A stretch of DNA of 64,000 nucleotides from an uncultured Flavobacteriaceae bacterium (GTDB lineage: Bacteria; Bacteroidota; Bacteroidia; Flavobacteriales; Flavobacteriaceae), in the NCBI GenBank assembly GCA_947500445.1, contig CANMSB010000009.1, forward strand, positions 84,033 through 148,032, written 5' to 3'. The position numbers and the translations under genes are program-made. The notes under the pieces are model-generated. The model was not told where the DNA came from. It saw only the letters and a program-made list of their open reading frames with translations, and searched no databases. This document shows positions 35,997 through 43,836 of the stretch, piece after piece. Within the stretch, counting starts at the first letter, position 1; the number at the start of each line of letters is the position of its first letter.

Positions 35997-36776
35997 ATGA
36001 ACCTTTGTCCTCTCTGCAATATAAACACGGCAGATAAGAAGAATTCGCATATTATTCCTAAGTTTTTAGGAAAAGCGTTATTTGAAAATATTAAGCCTCG
36101 TTTTATCTATGAATTAGACAAAAGTGGAAAGCATAGGAAAAGACAAGATATACCAAAACAAGACTTTTTGATATGTTCTTTTTGCGAAAAACGACTGGGT
36201 ATTTTAGAAACTTACGTTGCCAGAAAGATAACATCGATTAACAATTATACAAATGAAAAAAGTAAGTTTGAAATATTTAATATTGGTCCAAACGAGATTT
36301 TAAATTGCCTAAAATTCAATCCGTTAATATTTAAATTATTCTGTTTTTCACTTATATGGCGGTTGTCTATAACATCAAATCCAATTTTTAAAAATTTTAA
36401 GCTGCCAGTGGAATTAGAATTGGAAATGAGTTTATTCTTAAACGCTAATCTTCTTCCAACTCACAGGGAATTACTAGAAAATTTAAAGACCATTGAAAAA
36501 TATCCGGAATATCATCTGATTGCCTATAAACAGAAGAAGGTGCTTAGAGAATTCGTGGGTGTTCTTACTGCTTTCCAAATGTCAGAAGATCATTATGGCA
36601 TTTTTATTGGTGATATAATTTTGTTGTTTTATTTAAATGATAATAGAATAGACCATCAAACTAACTTAATCTCAAATAAAGAGAATGCGATGGTAAAGTT
36701 TGTTTTAGCAAATTCAATCCAATGGAAAAAGATAAATTCGGAGATAATTGACAAACGTTTATTTGATGGTACCTAG
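35997..36776 (+). CDS. unrecognised protein with HNH-like double-zinc-knuckle N-terminus
   Basis: The 259-residue protein begins with CPLCNINTADKKNSHIIPKF and about 40 residues later has LICSFCEKRLGILE. The spacing CxxC...SHIIP...CxxC..RLG matches the treble-clef layout of HNH nucleases (CxxC...DHIIP...CxxCNxxKG), but the first metal Asp is Ser and the Asn is Glu. The remaining 190 residues are mainly helical and not recognised. The gene is clearly richer in A+T (many AAA, TTA, ATA codons) than its neighbours and begins the accessory island directly behind valS, which suggests horizontal acquisition. Nuclease or defence function is only a possibility. Confidence 0.7.
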   Translation: MNLCPLCNINTADKKNSHIIPKFLGKALFENIKPRFIYELDKSGKHRKRQDIPKQDFLICSFCEKRLGILETYVARKITSINNYTNEKSKFEIFNIGPNEILNCLKFNPLIFKLFCFSLIWRLSITSNPIFKNFKLPVELELEMSLFLNANLLPTHRELLENLKTIEKYPEYHLIAYKQKKVLREFVGVLTAFQMSEDHYGIFIGDIILLFYLNDNRIDHQTNLISNKENAMVKFVLANSIQWKKINSEIIDKRLFDGT

Positions 36777-36872
36777 TATAATCTAAGAGGTATGCATATA
36801 GGCAGGTTTCAGTTAAAGTGTGTCTTAATCACCAAAGATTATTTTACATCTATTGTTTCCGATATGATATCT

Positions 36873-37712
36873 TTAATTTGGAACCAGAAGGGAGTCGGGT
36901 TTAGTAATGGTATGTGTTGTATCGCTTCCGTAAAACGGCAGTAATTTGTATTTGTCCGCAAAGCGCCCGCTCAGGTCGGCATCGAACGGTGTTTTAACCA
37001 AAAGGGTATTCCATTTGCCCTCAACGACCAAGTAGTACTCGGTAATGCCCTCCATATTCTCTATTGTGGAAAGGCAATCTTCAATGATGGTGATCACCAC
37101 TTTACGGTCCGCGGCGGCAATTCGCTTCATATCGCGAATTCGGAGCAATACCAGTAACTTGTTCCGGTCTGTCTTGGTAAAATAGGCAATCTTATCGGTA
37201 TCGATTCCCGAAACAATATCATAGGCGACGCATGCTTTCAAGTAGGATGCAATGGAATCTTTTTGTTTATCGGGGGTTAAGGTCAATTGCTTTATATCCA
37301 TATCAAGCAGTTGTTTTCTTGGGTCTTGGTCTCTTGGCATGGTATCCTCGCCATTGGAACGTAAATACACGCCATAGAACGACATGCTCATAAAGAATAT
37401 CCCCAATACTACCAAAACCAAACAGCCACATCCCTGCCAAAGCGGTCTTTTTGATGGCTTTTCCAGTTTTTGTCTTGAAAAACTTTTTTGCATATCAGCG
37501 CTGAACTCCTTTTCCGCATACGTTTTTTTGCAATGGCTGCACTCGGCTATCGAAGTTTTGTAAAGGGGGATAATGGGTATCCAGAAAAAGTGGAAGTAGC
37601 GACTGTAGGTAGTCACATGAAACGAATCGCGGGTATTGCAATAGGAACAACTGGTGTTTCGCAAGGTATACTCCTTTATTTTACTGGCACGTGTCCCATA
37701 GAAGAAAATCAT
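36873..37712 (-). CDS. zinc-ribbon membrane protein, function unknown
   Basis: The 279-residue protein has an N-terminal zinc ribbon with CSYCNTRDSF and ECSHCKKTYAEKEF around a hydrophobic FFWIPIIPLYKT (the zinc_ribbon_15 layout). A basic linker and one membrane segment follow (about 95-115, GCGCLVLVVLGIFFMSMSFYGVY), then a C-terminal soluble domain of about 150 residues with no recognised motif. It is the only minus-strand gene of the island. A MITE-like element lies 110 bp upstream. Confidence 0.75.
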   Translation of the reverse strand: MIFFYGTRASKIKEYTLRNTSCSYCNTRDSFHVTTYSRYFHFFWIPIIPLYKTSIAECSHCKKTYAEKEFSADMQKSFSRQKLEKPSKRPLWQGCGCLVLVVLGIFFMSMSFYGVYLRSNGEDTMPRDQDPRKQLLDMDIKQLTLTPDKQKDSIASYLKACVAYDIVSGIDTDKIAYFTKTDRNKLLVLLRIRDMKRIAAADRKVVITIIEDCLSTIENMEGITEYYLVVEGKWNTLLVKTPFDADLSGRFADKYKLLPFYGSDTTHTITKPDSLLVPN

Positions 37713-37822
37713 ATTGGTTTTTTTATGCTACCATTTGGCAGTGGTCCGATGTTCAAAAATACATCATCTTGCTATAGTGCCGCGTCCCTTGTTTCAGGGA
37801 ATTACAGCTCCCTTTTTACCTG

Positions 37823-37982
37823 ATACCATTTCTACCTTGAAATTACCCACTAAAAATTGCCCTTTTCCGCTTATACTTCAAAATAAAAAACAACCGTAGC
37901 CGCTGCTATGCTTGATTTTTCTTTTTCGTCCAAGCAAAGAATGACTGCTTTTTATTTGGGTAATTTCAAAGCAAAATGGTAT
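37823..37982. mobile_element. MITE-like palindromic element, copy A (160 bp)
   Basis: The ends are inverted repeats of about 26 bp: ATACCATTT...TTGAAATTACCCA on the left and TGGGTAATTTCAAA...AAATGGTAT on the right. The centre folds again: AAAACAACCGTAGC pairs with GCTATGCTTGATTTT around CGCT (G-U tolerant). The core block CTTTTTCGTCCAAGCA recurs in copies B-D. No open frame is present. TA at both ends fits a TA target duplication. Confidence 0.8.
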
Positions 37983-38107
37983 GACTTTCCATTTTTTGAG
38001 CCATAAGATTAAAAATGGTTTTGTGATCTGATGGAGTTTAAGGGCAAGAATACCCATGGTTTTAACGGGTTTAATTGTATCTTCAAACACAAATTAAAGA
38101 AGGAAAA

Positions 38108-39232
38108 ATGATTAAATTCTCATCGCTACCGACAGTTATCGTAGGAGCTATCATGCTCTTTTTTATCTCGGGTACATTTTGTTTTGCACAGCAACCTGCC
38201 GTGCACTACCTGGAGGATTTGGAAGGGGGTGCGATTACAAAGGCACAGTCCGATTCTATTTTTCAAAAGGTTAAAAAACTTTCCGAAGAAACGGTAGTCT
38301 CCATAGGACTGATAACAAATGGTAAGGCACGTTTTTATGGTGTGAAACGTTCTGGCGATACCATAAAGACCGTTTCCAACAGTGGGGCGGTTTTTGAAAT
38401 AGGCTCCATTTCAAAGGTTTTTACCGCCACAATGTTGGCCCACTTGGTGCAGGAAGGACAATTTGCACTGGATGATACCATAAATGAACATTTGAAAGTG
38501 CCCTTTCACAAAAATCAGCAAATTACTTTTCGATCGTTATCGAACCATACCTCAGGACTACCTCGATTGCCTACTAATTTGACGATGCGTTTTGAACATA
38601 GGAACAATCCCTATGCGAATTATGATGAGGTGATGTTAAAAAATTACCTGAAGGATACCATGGAGTTGGCCGAAAAGCGGGAAATGTCCTATTCCAATTT
38701 GGGTGTTGGATTATTGGGGTATACCCTGGGCGAAATTGCAGGTAGTTCCTACCAACAGCTTGCGGACAGCCTCATATTTAAAACATATGGAATGCGGCAT
38801 ACCACTACGGATAGGGCAGCGATCGAGGACCGACTGGTTTTGGGACGCAATGGCGGAGTGGTGGTGCCCAACTGGGATTTGGCCGTACTGATGGGAGCGG
38901 GCGGTATTTTATCGAACGTGGAAGATCTTAGTACATTTATAATTGCCCAATTTGATGAAGATAATGCGGTTTTGGCGCTTACACGAGCAAAAACCAAAAC
39001 ACTGGAGGAGGGCAAGGGAGTCGGCCTAGGGTGGTTTTTGTTACCACAGCCTTCCGATGCCCTTTGGTATTTCCATAACGGGGGAACCGGCGGGTATCGG
39101 TCTGCGGTACTTATGGATGTGGCGCATAAAAACGGTATTGTAGTACTCTCCAATGTTTCTGCCAATAGATCCAATTCGGATACTATCGATGCCTTGGCCT
39201 TTGCACTTATGAAAACCTTAAAAACCGAATGA
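38108..39232 (+). CDS. secreted serine beta-lactamase-like hydrolase
   Basis: The 374-residue protein starts at the ATG at 38108 (MIKFSSLP), giving a signal peptide that ends GTFCFAQ. An in-frame TTG upstream is rejected. Class C/D-peptidase family motifs are SISK (SxxK, catalytic Ser) in FEIGSISKVF, Tyr-Ser-Asn in MSYSNLGVG, and HNGGTGGYRS in place of KTG. Such proteins are esterases, D-aminopeptidases or carboxypeptidases; true beta-lactamase activity is not implied. Copy A of the MITE-like element lies upstream, and the acetyltransferase remnant with copy C lies downstream. Confidence 0.88.
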   Translation: MIKFSSLPTVIVGAIMLFFISGTFCFAQQPAVHYLEDLEGGAITKAQSDSIFQKVKKLSEETVVSIGLITNGKARFYGVKRSGDTIKTVSNSGAVFEIGSISKVFTATMLAHLVQEGQFALDDTINEHLKVPFHKNQQITFRSLSNHTSGLPRLPTNLTMRFEHRNNPYANYDEVMLKNYLKDTMELAEKREMSYSNLGVGLLGYTLGEIAGSSYQQLADSLIFKTYGMRHTTTDRAAIEDRLVLGRNGGVVVPNWDLAVLMGAGGILSNVEDLSTFIIAQFDEDNAVLALTRAKTKTLEEGKGVGLGWFLLPQPSDALWYFHNGGTGGYRSAVLMDVAHKNGIVVLSNVSANRSNSDTIDALAFALMKTLKTE

Positions 39233-39347
39233 ATTATAGGTAGTCTAGGACGTGAAACGATAGCAATGGGTGAGTGATGTTCCGTTAAACACTTAAGAAT
39301 GGAGATTGTCCTTTTACCGAAAAGTTTTTTCAAACAAAGCGTACAGG

Positions 39348-39661
39348 ATGCACATTGCTACGAGCACATTGGATCATATCAATATGATTTTTGAGTTGTA
39401 TCGGGAAGCGACCGTACTCCAACGCGGCAAATTTTTAGAAAACGTATGGCCCGAGTTTTCGCGTAATACTATTTCTGGTGTTAAATTACGTAAATAAAAA
39501 CCAGGGATTTTTTGTACAGGCGAAAAAGAAAATCCAAGCATAGCAGTAGCTATGGTTAGATTTTAGAAATGCAACAACTGGCATCTTCCAAAACATTGCC
39601 CGATCACTACCACGATGCAGCGGTGTACTACTTTGAACTCCCGGTCGCGGAAGGGCCATAA
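39348..39661 (+). pseudogene. GNAT acetyltransferase remnant split by a MITE-like element
   Basis: The 5' part (39348-about 39467) encodes a typical GNAT N-terminus, with LDHINMIFELYREATV and ENVWPEFSRNTI. The 3' part (39569-39661) encodes 30 residues ending LPDHYHDAAVYYFELPV, which resembles the C-terminal end of the same GNAT subfamily. Between them lies copy C of the repeat and the whole acetyl-CoA-binding middle (about 80-100 codons) is missing. The gene is therefore an internal-deletion pseudogene. The C-terminal assignment is from family memory, not from a search. Confidence 0.6.
39467..39570. mobile_element. MITE-like element, copy C (about 105 bp, inverted, internally deleted)
   Basis: The left end ACTATTT..TTAAATTACG resembles the terminal repeat. 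The core GGCGAAAAAGAAAATCC, AAGCATAGCAGTAGCTATGG is the reverse complement of copies A and B. About 50 bp of the distal part seem deleted before TTTTAGAAATG. It sits inside the GNAT remnant. Confidence 0.65.
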
Positions 39662-39707
39662 ACATTGTTTTGATGGGTAGGTAGCCACAATAATTTGAAA
39701 ATACTAA

Positions 39708-40406
39708 ATGAAACAAGGTGTGAAGTACGCTTTTTTTAACAAGTATGGGGTAGGGGGGAAAACAAAACAGTATCCATTACGTTCGGTATTGCTGACCTGT
39801 TTTGCATGCTTTTGGATGCAGTTCGGGATGGCACAAATTCGCGATGCAATACTTACATTACACGACAGTACCCAGTTTGAGGGCTATGCCGACCTGACGA
39901 AAAACAATAAAATAAAATTTAGGATGAACCTAGAGGATGATGCCGATTTGTGGGACCATGAAGAAGTGTATCAAATTAGGTTTAAGGGATACCCTTCCGA
40001 TGCTACCTATCGTTATGGGAAAATACGTTTTAGGGACAAAATGTTGCTGCTACTGGTTTTGGAAGATGGCCCTATGGGCTATTTTGGAAAGGAGGTTACC
40101 CGAATTATTTACGAGGATGGCTTTGGTGGCGGTTTGGATTCAGAAACCGGGTTTCCGCCCGAAAATCACGGTTATAGAAGCGGCTATAAGAAGGTTCCTG
40201 TACTTTCCAGAAGATATTTAAAGCTACCGAAGGAAGAAACCCTCATTTCCCTAGGGGCGGAGGCCAACCCTTCAAAGGCACTGATGCGGGAATGGTTTGC
40301 CGGCTGCGCGGAAGTATTGGATGAGATCGAGGTGAACGAAAACTACAAAATTGCCGATCTGGTGTGGCAGTACAATCGGTATTGCGCCGCAATGGAGGAA
40401 GACTAA
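39708..40406 (+). CDS. secreted protein, unrecognised
   Basis: The 232-residue protein has a long basic N-region and signal peptide (SVLLTCFACFWMQFGMAQ). A mixed alpha/beta body follows, with acidic and aromatic residues (LHDSTQFEGYADL, YQIRFKGYPSDATYRYGKIRF, FFG-type turns) and a cysteine-bearing helical C-terminus (EWFAGCAEVLDEIEV, QYNRYCAAMEED). I do not recognise the family. Its stop codon TAA shares its last base with copy B of the MITE-like element. Confidence 0.7.
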   Translation: MKQGVKYAFFNKYGVGGKTKQYPLRSVLLTCFACFWMQFGMAQIRDAILTLHDSTQFEGYADLTKNNKIKFRMNLEDDADLWDHEEVYQIRFKGYPSDATYRYGKIRFRDKMLLLLVLEDGPMGYFGKEVTRIIYEDGFGGGLDSETGFPPENHGYRSGYKKVPVLSRRYLKLPKEETLISLGAEANPSKALMREWFAGCAEVLDEIEVNENYKIADLVWQYNRYCAAMEED

Positions 40407-40561
40407 TGCCATTTTTACCTTTAAATTTCCCATTAGAAATTGCCCTTTTCCGTATACTTCAATAAAAAACAACCGTAGCTACTGCTATGCTTTATTTTTC
40501 TTTTTCGTCCAAGCAAAAAATGACTGATTTCCTTTGGGGAGTTTTAAAGTAAAAATGGTAT
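40406..40561. mobile_element. MITE-like palindromic element, copy B (156 bp)
   Basis: The terminal repeats are ATGCCATTTTTACCTTTAAA on the left and TTTTAAAGTAAAAATGGTAT on the right. The core CAACCGTAGC/GCTATGCTTTA hairpin and CTTTTTCGTCCAAGCA block are as in copy A. The element begins on the last base of the upstream stop codon. Confidence 0.8.
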
Positions 40562-40817
40562 AAACTACTAAGACTATTGGGTTTTATGGGGTACGACCAT
40601 AACCTGCCTTGACCGTCATCCATGAAACGACAGAAGCAAACGAAAACAGGAATACGCTTCCTGTAGTTCAACGAAAATTTGACCATTGGTCGAAAATATT
40701 GATGTATCCCTTTGTTTTCCCCGTTGTAATAAGGCCCTTTTAATTTTGAAATGGAGGTAAAGAAATTGAGTTGTTTCAAAGTTTAAATGGTATTTAGTCC
40801 CGAAAACCCCAACTTGT
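40562..40817. other. intergenic remainder with a second element end
   Basis: There is no gene between copy B and the RDD gene. The region holds a 7-bp hairpin (ACAGGAA/TTCCTGT, 40646-40664) and, at 40774-40793, a solo right end of the repeat family (TTTCAAAGTTTAAATGGTAT) 25 bp before the RDD start. Confidence 0.5.
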
Positions 40818-41411
40818 ATGACACGTGAAGCCCAATTACGATTTTGTAAAGTATGTACCAACGGAAAAAAAGACTTTAATAGGGGAATCGTTTGTGGCCT
40901 TACCGACCGCTTGGCCGATTTCGAAAATACTTGTGATACCTTTCAGGAAGATGAAGAACTGCAACAAAAGGTGGCATTACAACATTCCTATACCAACGCT
41001 ATTTTGGCGGCAAGTGCCAATAAACGACTGGCCAATTACCTTATCGATCAAGTTTTTTTGGTGGGATGCGGCATGTTGATCGGGGTCATGCTCGGCTTGG
41101 TTTTGGTGTATTTCTATCCGGAACACCTGTATTTATTGGATGAAGAGAACCGGTTGGTGGAATATGTGTTGGGTGTGATTATTGCCATGTTGTACTATAG
41201 TTTTTTTGAGGGCTTTACGGGAAGATCGCTCGGAAAGTTTTTTACAAAAACAAAGGTGGTCACCGAAGACGGTGACCGTCCCGATTTTAAGACCGTTTTT
41301 ATCCGCTCACTCTGTCGGCACATACCCTTTAACGCCTTTTCATTTTTGGGGGGCGAAGGTATCGGTTGGCACGATAAATTTTCCGGAACGCGGGTGGTAG
41401 AAATTGAGTAA
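40818..41411 (+). CDS. RDD-family membrane protein
   Basis: The 197-residue protein has an N-terminal cytoplasmic part with a Cys pair (FCKVCTNGKKDF). An RDD domain of three hydrophobic helices follows: NKRLANYLIDQVFLVGCGMLIG with the Arg-x-x-x-x-x-Asp signature, VLGVIIAMLYYSFFEGFTGRSLGKFF with the GRSLGK turn, and FKTVFIRSLCRH. Family members may be transporters or Na+/H+ antiporters, but the function is unsettled. The last base of its stop begins a 26-bp palindromic repeat. Confidence 0.85.
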   Translation: MTREAQLRFCKVCTNGKKDFNRGIVCGLTDRLADFENTCDTFQEDEELQQKVALQHSYTNAILAASANKRLANYLIDQVFLVGCGMLIGVMLGLVLVYFYPEHLYLLDEENRLVEYVLGVIIAMLYYSFFEGFTGRSLGKFFTKTKVVTEDGDRPDFKTVFIRSLCRHIPFNAFSFLGGEGIGWHDKFSGTRVVEIE

Positions 41412-41436
41412 TATCATTTTAGGGTTAGAGTGGTAT
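41411..41436. repeat. 26-bp palindromic repeat (miniature of the MITE-like family)
   Basis: ATATCATTT and GAGTGGTAT arms with centre TAGGGTTA. It is diverged but has the same length and ends as 3418-3443 and 59113-59138, and starts on the final base of the RDD stop codon. Confidence 0.65.
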
Positions 41437-41454
41437 AACAGGCAATACTCTTGA

Positions 41455-41721
41455 CTAGTCGGCTGAAGACCGTAACAGCTTTACCAGTTTTACATATTTT
41501 GTCATCGCTGCTTTGGGCTCCAAATTTTGCGCTTGTATCAAGGCATTGGCCTTAAAGGCATTGATCAAAGGTGTTTTGCTTCCCGGGTGGTTCTTGTTTT
41601 CGTTGGCAATTTTATAATAGGCATATAGCTTTAACAACACATCGGCAGGTAAGGGCTCGGTATAGTTGTTTACGTAGGCGACCGCCTCATCGAAAAGTTT
41701 ATGTAATTTCTCGTTCTTCAT
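41455..41721 (-). CDS. acyl-CoA-binding protein
   Basis: The 88-residue four-helix bundle has LFDEAVAYVNN, LPADVLLKLYAYYKIAN (the conserved YAYYK acyl-CoA contact region), and AAMTKYVKLVKLL. It binds long-chain acyl-CoA in the cytoplasm. The start codon overlaps the end of the phosphatidylserine decarboxylase gene by 23 bp, so the two are coupled. It is the last gene of the lipid/ftsH operon. Confidence 0.9.
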   Translation of the reverse strand: MKNEKLHKLFDEAVAYVNNYTEPLPADVLLKLYAYYKIANENKNHPGSKTPLINAFKANALIQAQNLEPKAAMTKYVKLVKLLRSSAD

Positions 41722-42379
41722 CCTTAGGCATCACCACTGCAACACAGGTTTTCGCTCCTTTTACGGTTTGGTTCAATTTTACGGTAATCGCGCAATCTAA
41801 AGGTAAGAACAAATCTACCCTAGAACCAAATTTAATGAAGCCGGCATCTTCCCCTTGCTGTGCGCTATTGCCCAATTTTGCATAGTTTACGATACGGCGC
41901 GCCAGGGCACCGGCTATCTGTCGGTAGAGGATATCCCCGAATTTTGGGGTTCTGACCACCACGGTAGTCCGTTCGTTTTCCGTGCTGGATTTGGGGTGCC
42001 AGGCCACCAAATACTTGCCCGGGTGATACTTGGAATATTTTATTTCCCCACTTGCGGGATAACGGGTTACGTGAACGTTCGTGGGCGACATGAATATGGA
42101 TACCTGTTTTCGTTTGTCCTTAAAGTATTCCGTTTCCTCCACTTCCTCGATAACCACGACCTTACCATCCACGGGGGCCAATATTTCGTCAAAACTTCGC
42201 TGTACCGTTCGCTTCGGATTGCGAAAAAATTGTAAGATCAGGATCAATAGCACCAGAAAAAAGGCTTGTATAGCAATTCGCAGCCAGGGTAATACCACAT
42301 AATACTGAGCGGCCATCACCGCAGCTACTACGACAAAAAAGGTGATCAAGATTATTTTTTGGCCCTCTTTATGGAACAT
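41699..42379 (-). CDS. psd: phosphatidylserine decarboxylase proenzyme (archaeal/Bacteroidota-type)
   Basis: The 226-residue short-form Psd has two N-terminal hydrophobic stretches, then ILAPVDGKVV, FMSPTNVHVTRYPASGEI, YHPGKYLVAWHPKSSTENERT and the self-cleavage motif FGSRVDLFLP. At FGS the Ser becomes the pyruvoyl cofactor. It makes phosphatidylethanolamine at the inner membrane. The ATG overlaps cdsA by 11 bp and the stop overlaps the acyl-CoA-binding protein gene. Confidence 0.95.
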   Translation of the reverse strand: MFHKEGQKIILITFFVVVAAVMAAQYYVVLPWLRIAIQAFFLVLLILILQFFRNPKRTVQRSFDEILAPVDGKVVVIEEVEETEYFKDKRKQVSIFMSPTNVHVTRYPASGEIKYSKYHPGKYLVAWHPKSSTENERTTVVVRTPKFGDILYRQIAGALARRIVNYAKLGNSAQQGEDAGFIKFGSRVDLFLPLDCAITVKLNQTVKGAKTCVAVVMPKDEEREIT

Positions 42380-43178
42380 AGGTAAATATTTTTAAAGTTA
42401 AATAGGCAAAAGGAGCAGCGAATACCAAGCTGTCCAAACGGTCTAGCATGCCCCCATGTCCGGGCAAAAGTGCTCCGCTATCCTTTACCCCGGCTACCCG
42501 TTTAAGTTTCGATTCTACCAAATCGCCAAGATTTCCCGCAAAAACGATCACCGCGGCAAGCGCGATCCATTGTCCCACGGAAATACTGGACTCGTACATG
42601 GCTAGGACATATGAGGCACCGAGTGCAAATATAAGCCCCCCAATAGCCCCTTCAACGGTTTTTTTGGGAGAAACCGTTGGGAAGAGCTTAGTTCGCCCGA
42701 TGCTTCTACCTACCAAGTATGCAAAGGAATCGTTTACCCAGATCAAGATAAAAATACCCATGATCAAGAATTTGGCAAACTCGTTATTTTTATAGGGTAT
42801 CATGGTAAGGAAGATGCACCCCCCGCCGATATAAAAAAGCCCTGCCACAAATTTTTTGAAAGTGTTGAACGCTTTTCCCTTTTTTGAAAAAAGAAAATAC
42901 AAAAGGGCGATATCCACCACAATGGTAACGGACATAAGGCTGTTGATGGGAATACGGTCGTTTTCCTTGACCAGGTAAATGAATATCCACCAGAGTGTCA
43001 GGTAAGCTAAAAAAATATAGTAGCCCCTTAGGCCTACCATACGCTTGTACTCATAAATACAGGCGAGACCAAAAATCATTAAAAGAAAGTCGAACGCGTC
43101 CGAACTGAGAAAGATGGCAGAGAGTAGAAAGATGATAAAAACAGCCCCTGTGAGTGCGCGCCTTAAAATTTCTTTCAT
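42369..43178 (-). CDS. cdsA: phosphatidate cytidylyltransferase
   Basis: The 269-residue integral membrane enzyme has about eight hydrophobic segments and the signature GVKDSGALLPGHGGMLDRLDS at the C-terminal end. It makes CDP-diacylglycerol, the branch precursor of phospholipids, and shares an operon with psd, which acts further down the same pathway. Confidence 0.96.
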   Translation of the reverse strand: MKEILRRALTGAVFIIFLLSAIFLSSDAFDFLLMIFGLACIYEYKRMVGLRGYYIFLAYLTLWWIFIYLVKENDRIPINSLMSVTIVVDIALLYFLFSKKGKAFNTFKKFVAGLFYIGGGCIFLTMIPYKNNEFAKFLIMGIFILIWVNDSFAYLVGRSIGRTKLFPTVSPKKTVEGAIGGLIFALGASYVLAMYESSISVGQWIALAAVIVFAGNLGDLVESKLKRVAGVKDSGALLPGHGGMLDRLDSLVFAAPFAYLTLKIFTYVP

Positions 43179-43179
43179 A

Positions 43180-43788
43180 TTACAGGTCTTCCAAAAGTAA
43201 AAGGTATAGGTTTTTGGAGCTACTGCCGTACGTCAAAAAATCATCGGAATTGTCACGATTTGCCTGAAAGTGCTTGATCGTGGTGATGTTCGCGGGGATG
43301 CTATGACCGTATTTTTTCTTTATCTTTTTCAGCCCTTCCCCGATAGACTCCACAAGCTGACTTGTAGAGGCGAATACGATTACGTTTGCGGGCAGTTCGT
43401 TCAGCTTACTTTCCATAAGCTGGTTGGAGCATACCAAAATAGAACCGTTTTGGGCGATAAGATGTTCGCAGCGGGTAAAAAACACCTTACTATCCTTACT
43501 TTTTCTTGTAAATGCTATGGCTTCTTCAGCGAACTCTTCCTCGAGCGTTTTGTCGATTACAAAAAAGGGATCATCTTCCCAGTTGTTTTCGTTTACTATA
43601 TTTTTTAAGGCTTCGGAAATCTCGGTAAAGGAGTCGCAATACAGGAATTTACCTCCATTTTTTTTAAAATGAATGGTAAACTTTTCATCAACCGGAATAT
43701 TTAGCTCGGGCATATGTTGCCCCCGGGCTTCCACTTTTTCTTTGGAAACCTTTTTGCCACCTCCGAACAATTTATCCAATAGCCCCAT
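43180..43788 (-). CDS. LUD-domain protein (LutC/YkgG-like)
   Basis: The 202-residue protein has basic N-terminal MGLLDKLFGGGKKVSKEK, then the LUD fold with FTRCEHLIAQNGSILVCSNQ, VIVFASTSQLVESIGEGL and NITTIKHFQANRDNSDD. LutC-type subunits take part in lactate oxidation, but there is no LutA/LutB here. In the ftsH-cdsA operon context its role is unknown. Its stop is directly followed by cdsA. Confidence 0.85.
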   Translation of the reverse strand: MGLLDKLFGGGKKVSKEKVEARGQHMPELNIPVDEKFTIHFKKNGGKFLYCDSFTEISEALKNIVNENNWEDDPFFVIDKTLEEEFAEEAIAFTRKSKDSKVFFTRCEHLIAQNGSILVCSNQLMESKLNELPANVIVFASTSQLVESIGEGLKKIKKKYGHSIPANITTIKHFQANRDNSDDFLTYGSSSKNLYLLLLEDL

Positions 43789-43836
43789 GTAAACGTATAA
43801 AGTAAGCGCGATCAGTTCTTAAAAAAACAACGAAAA

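Noticed and set aside
40492..40861. Minus-strand frames across copy B and its flank
   Set aside because: They are composed of the repeat element and intergenic DNA and resemble no protein family.
36873..41436. Integron-like cassette array (palindromes at the ends of genes)
   Set aside because: There is no integrase gene, genes lie on both strands, the elements occur in both orientations, the GTTRRRY/RYYYAAC boxes of attC sites are absent, and the same repeats occur singly far outside the island.
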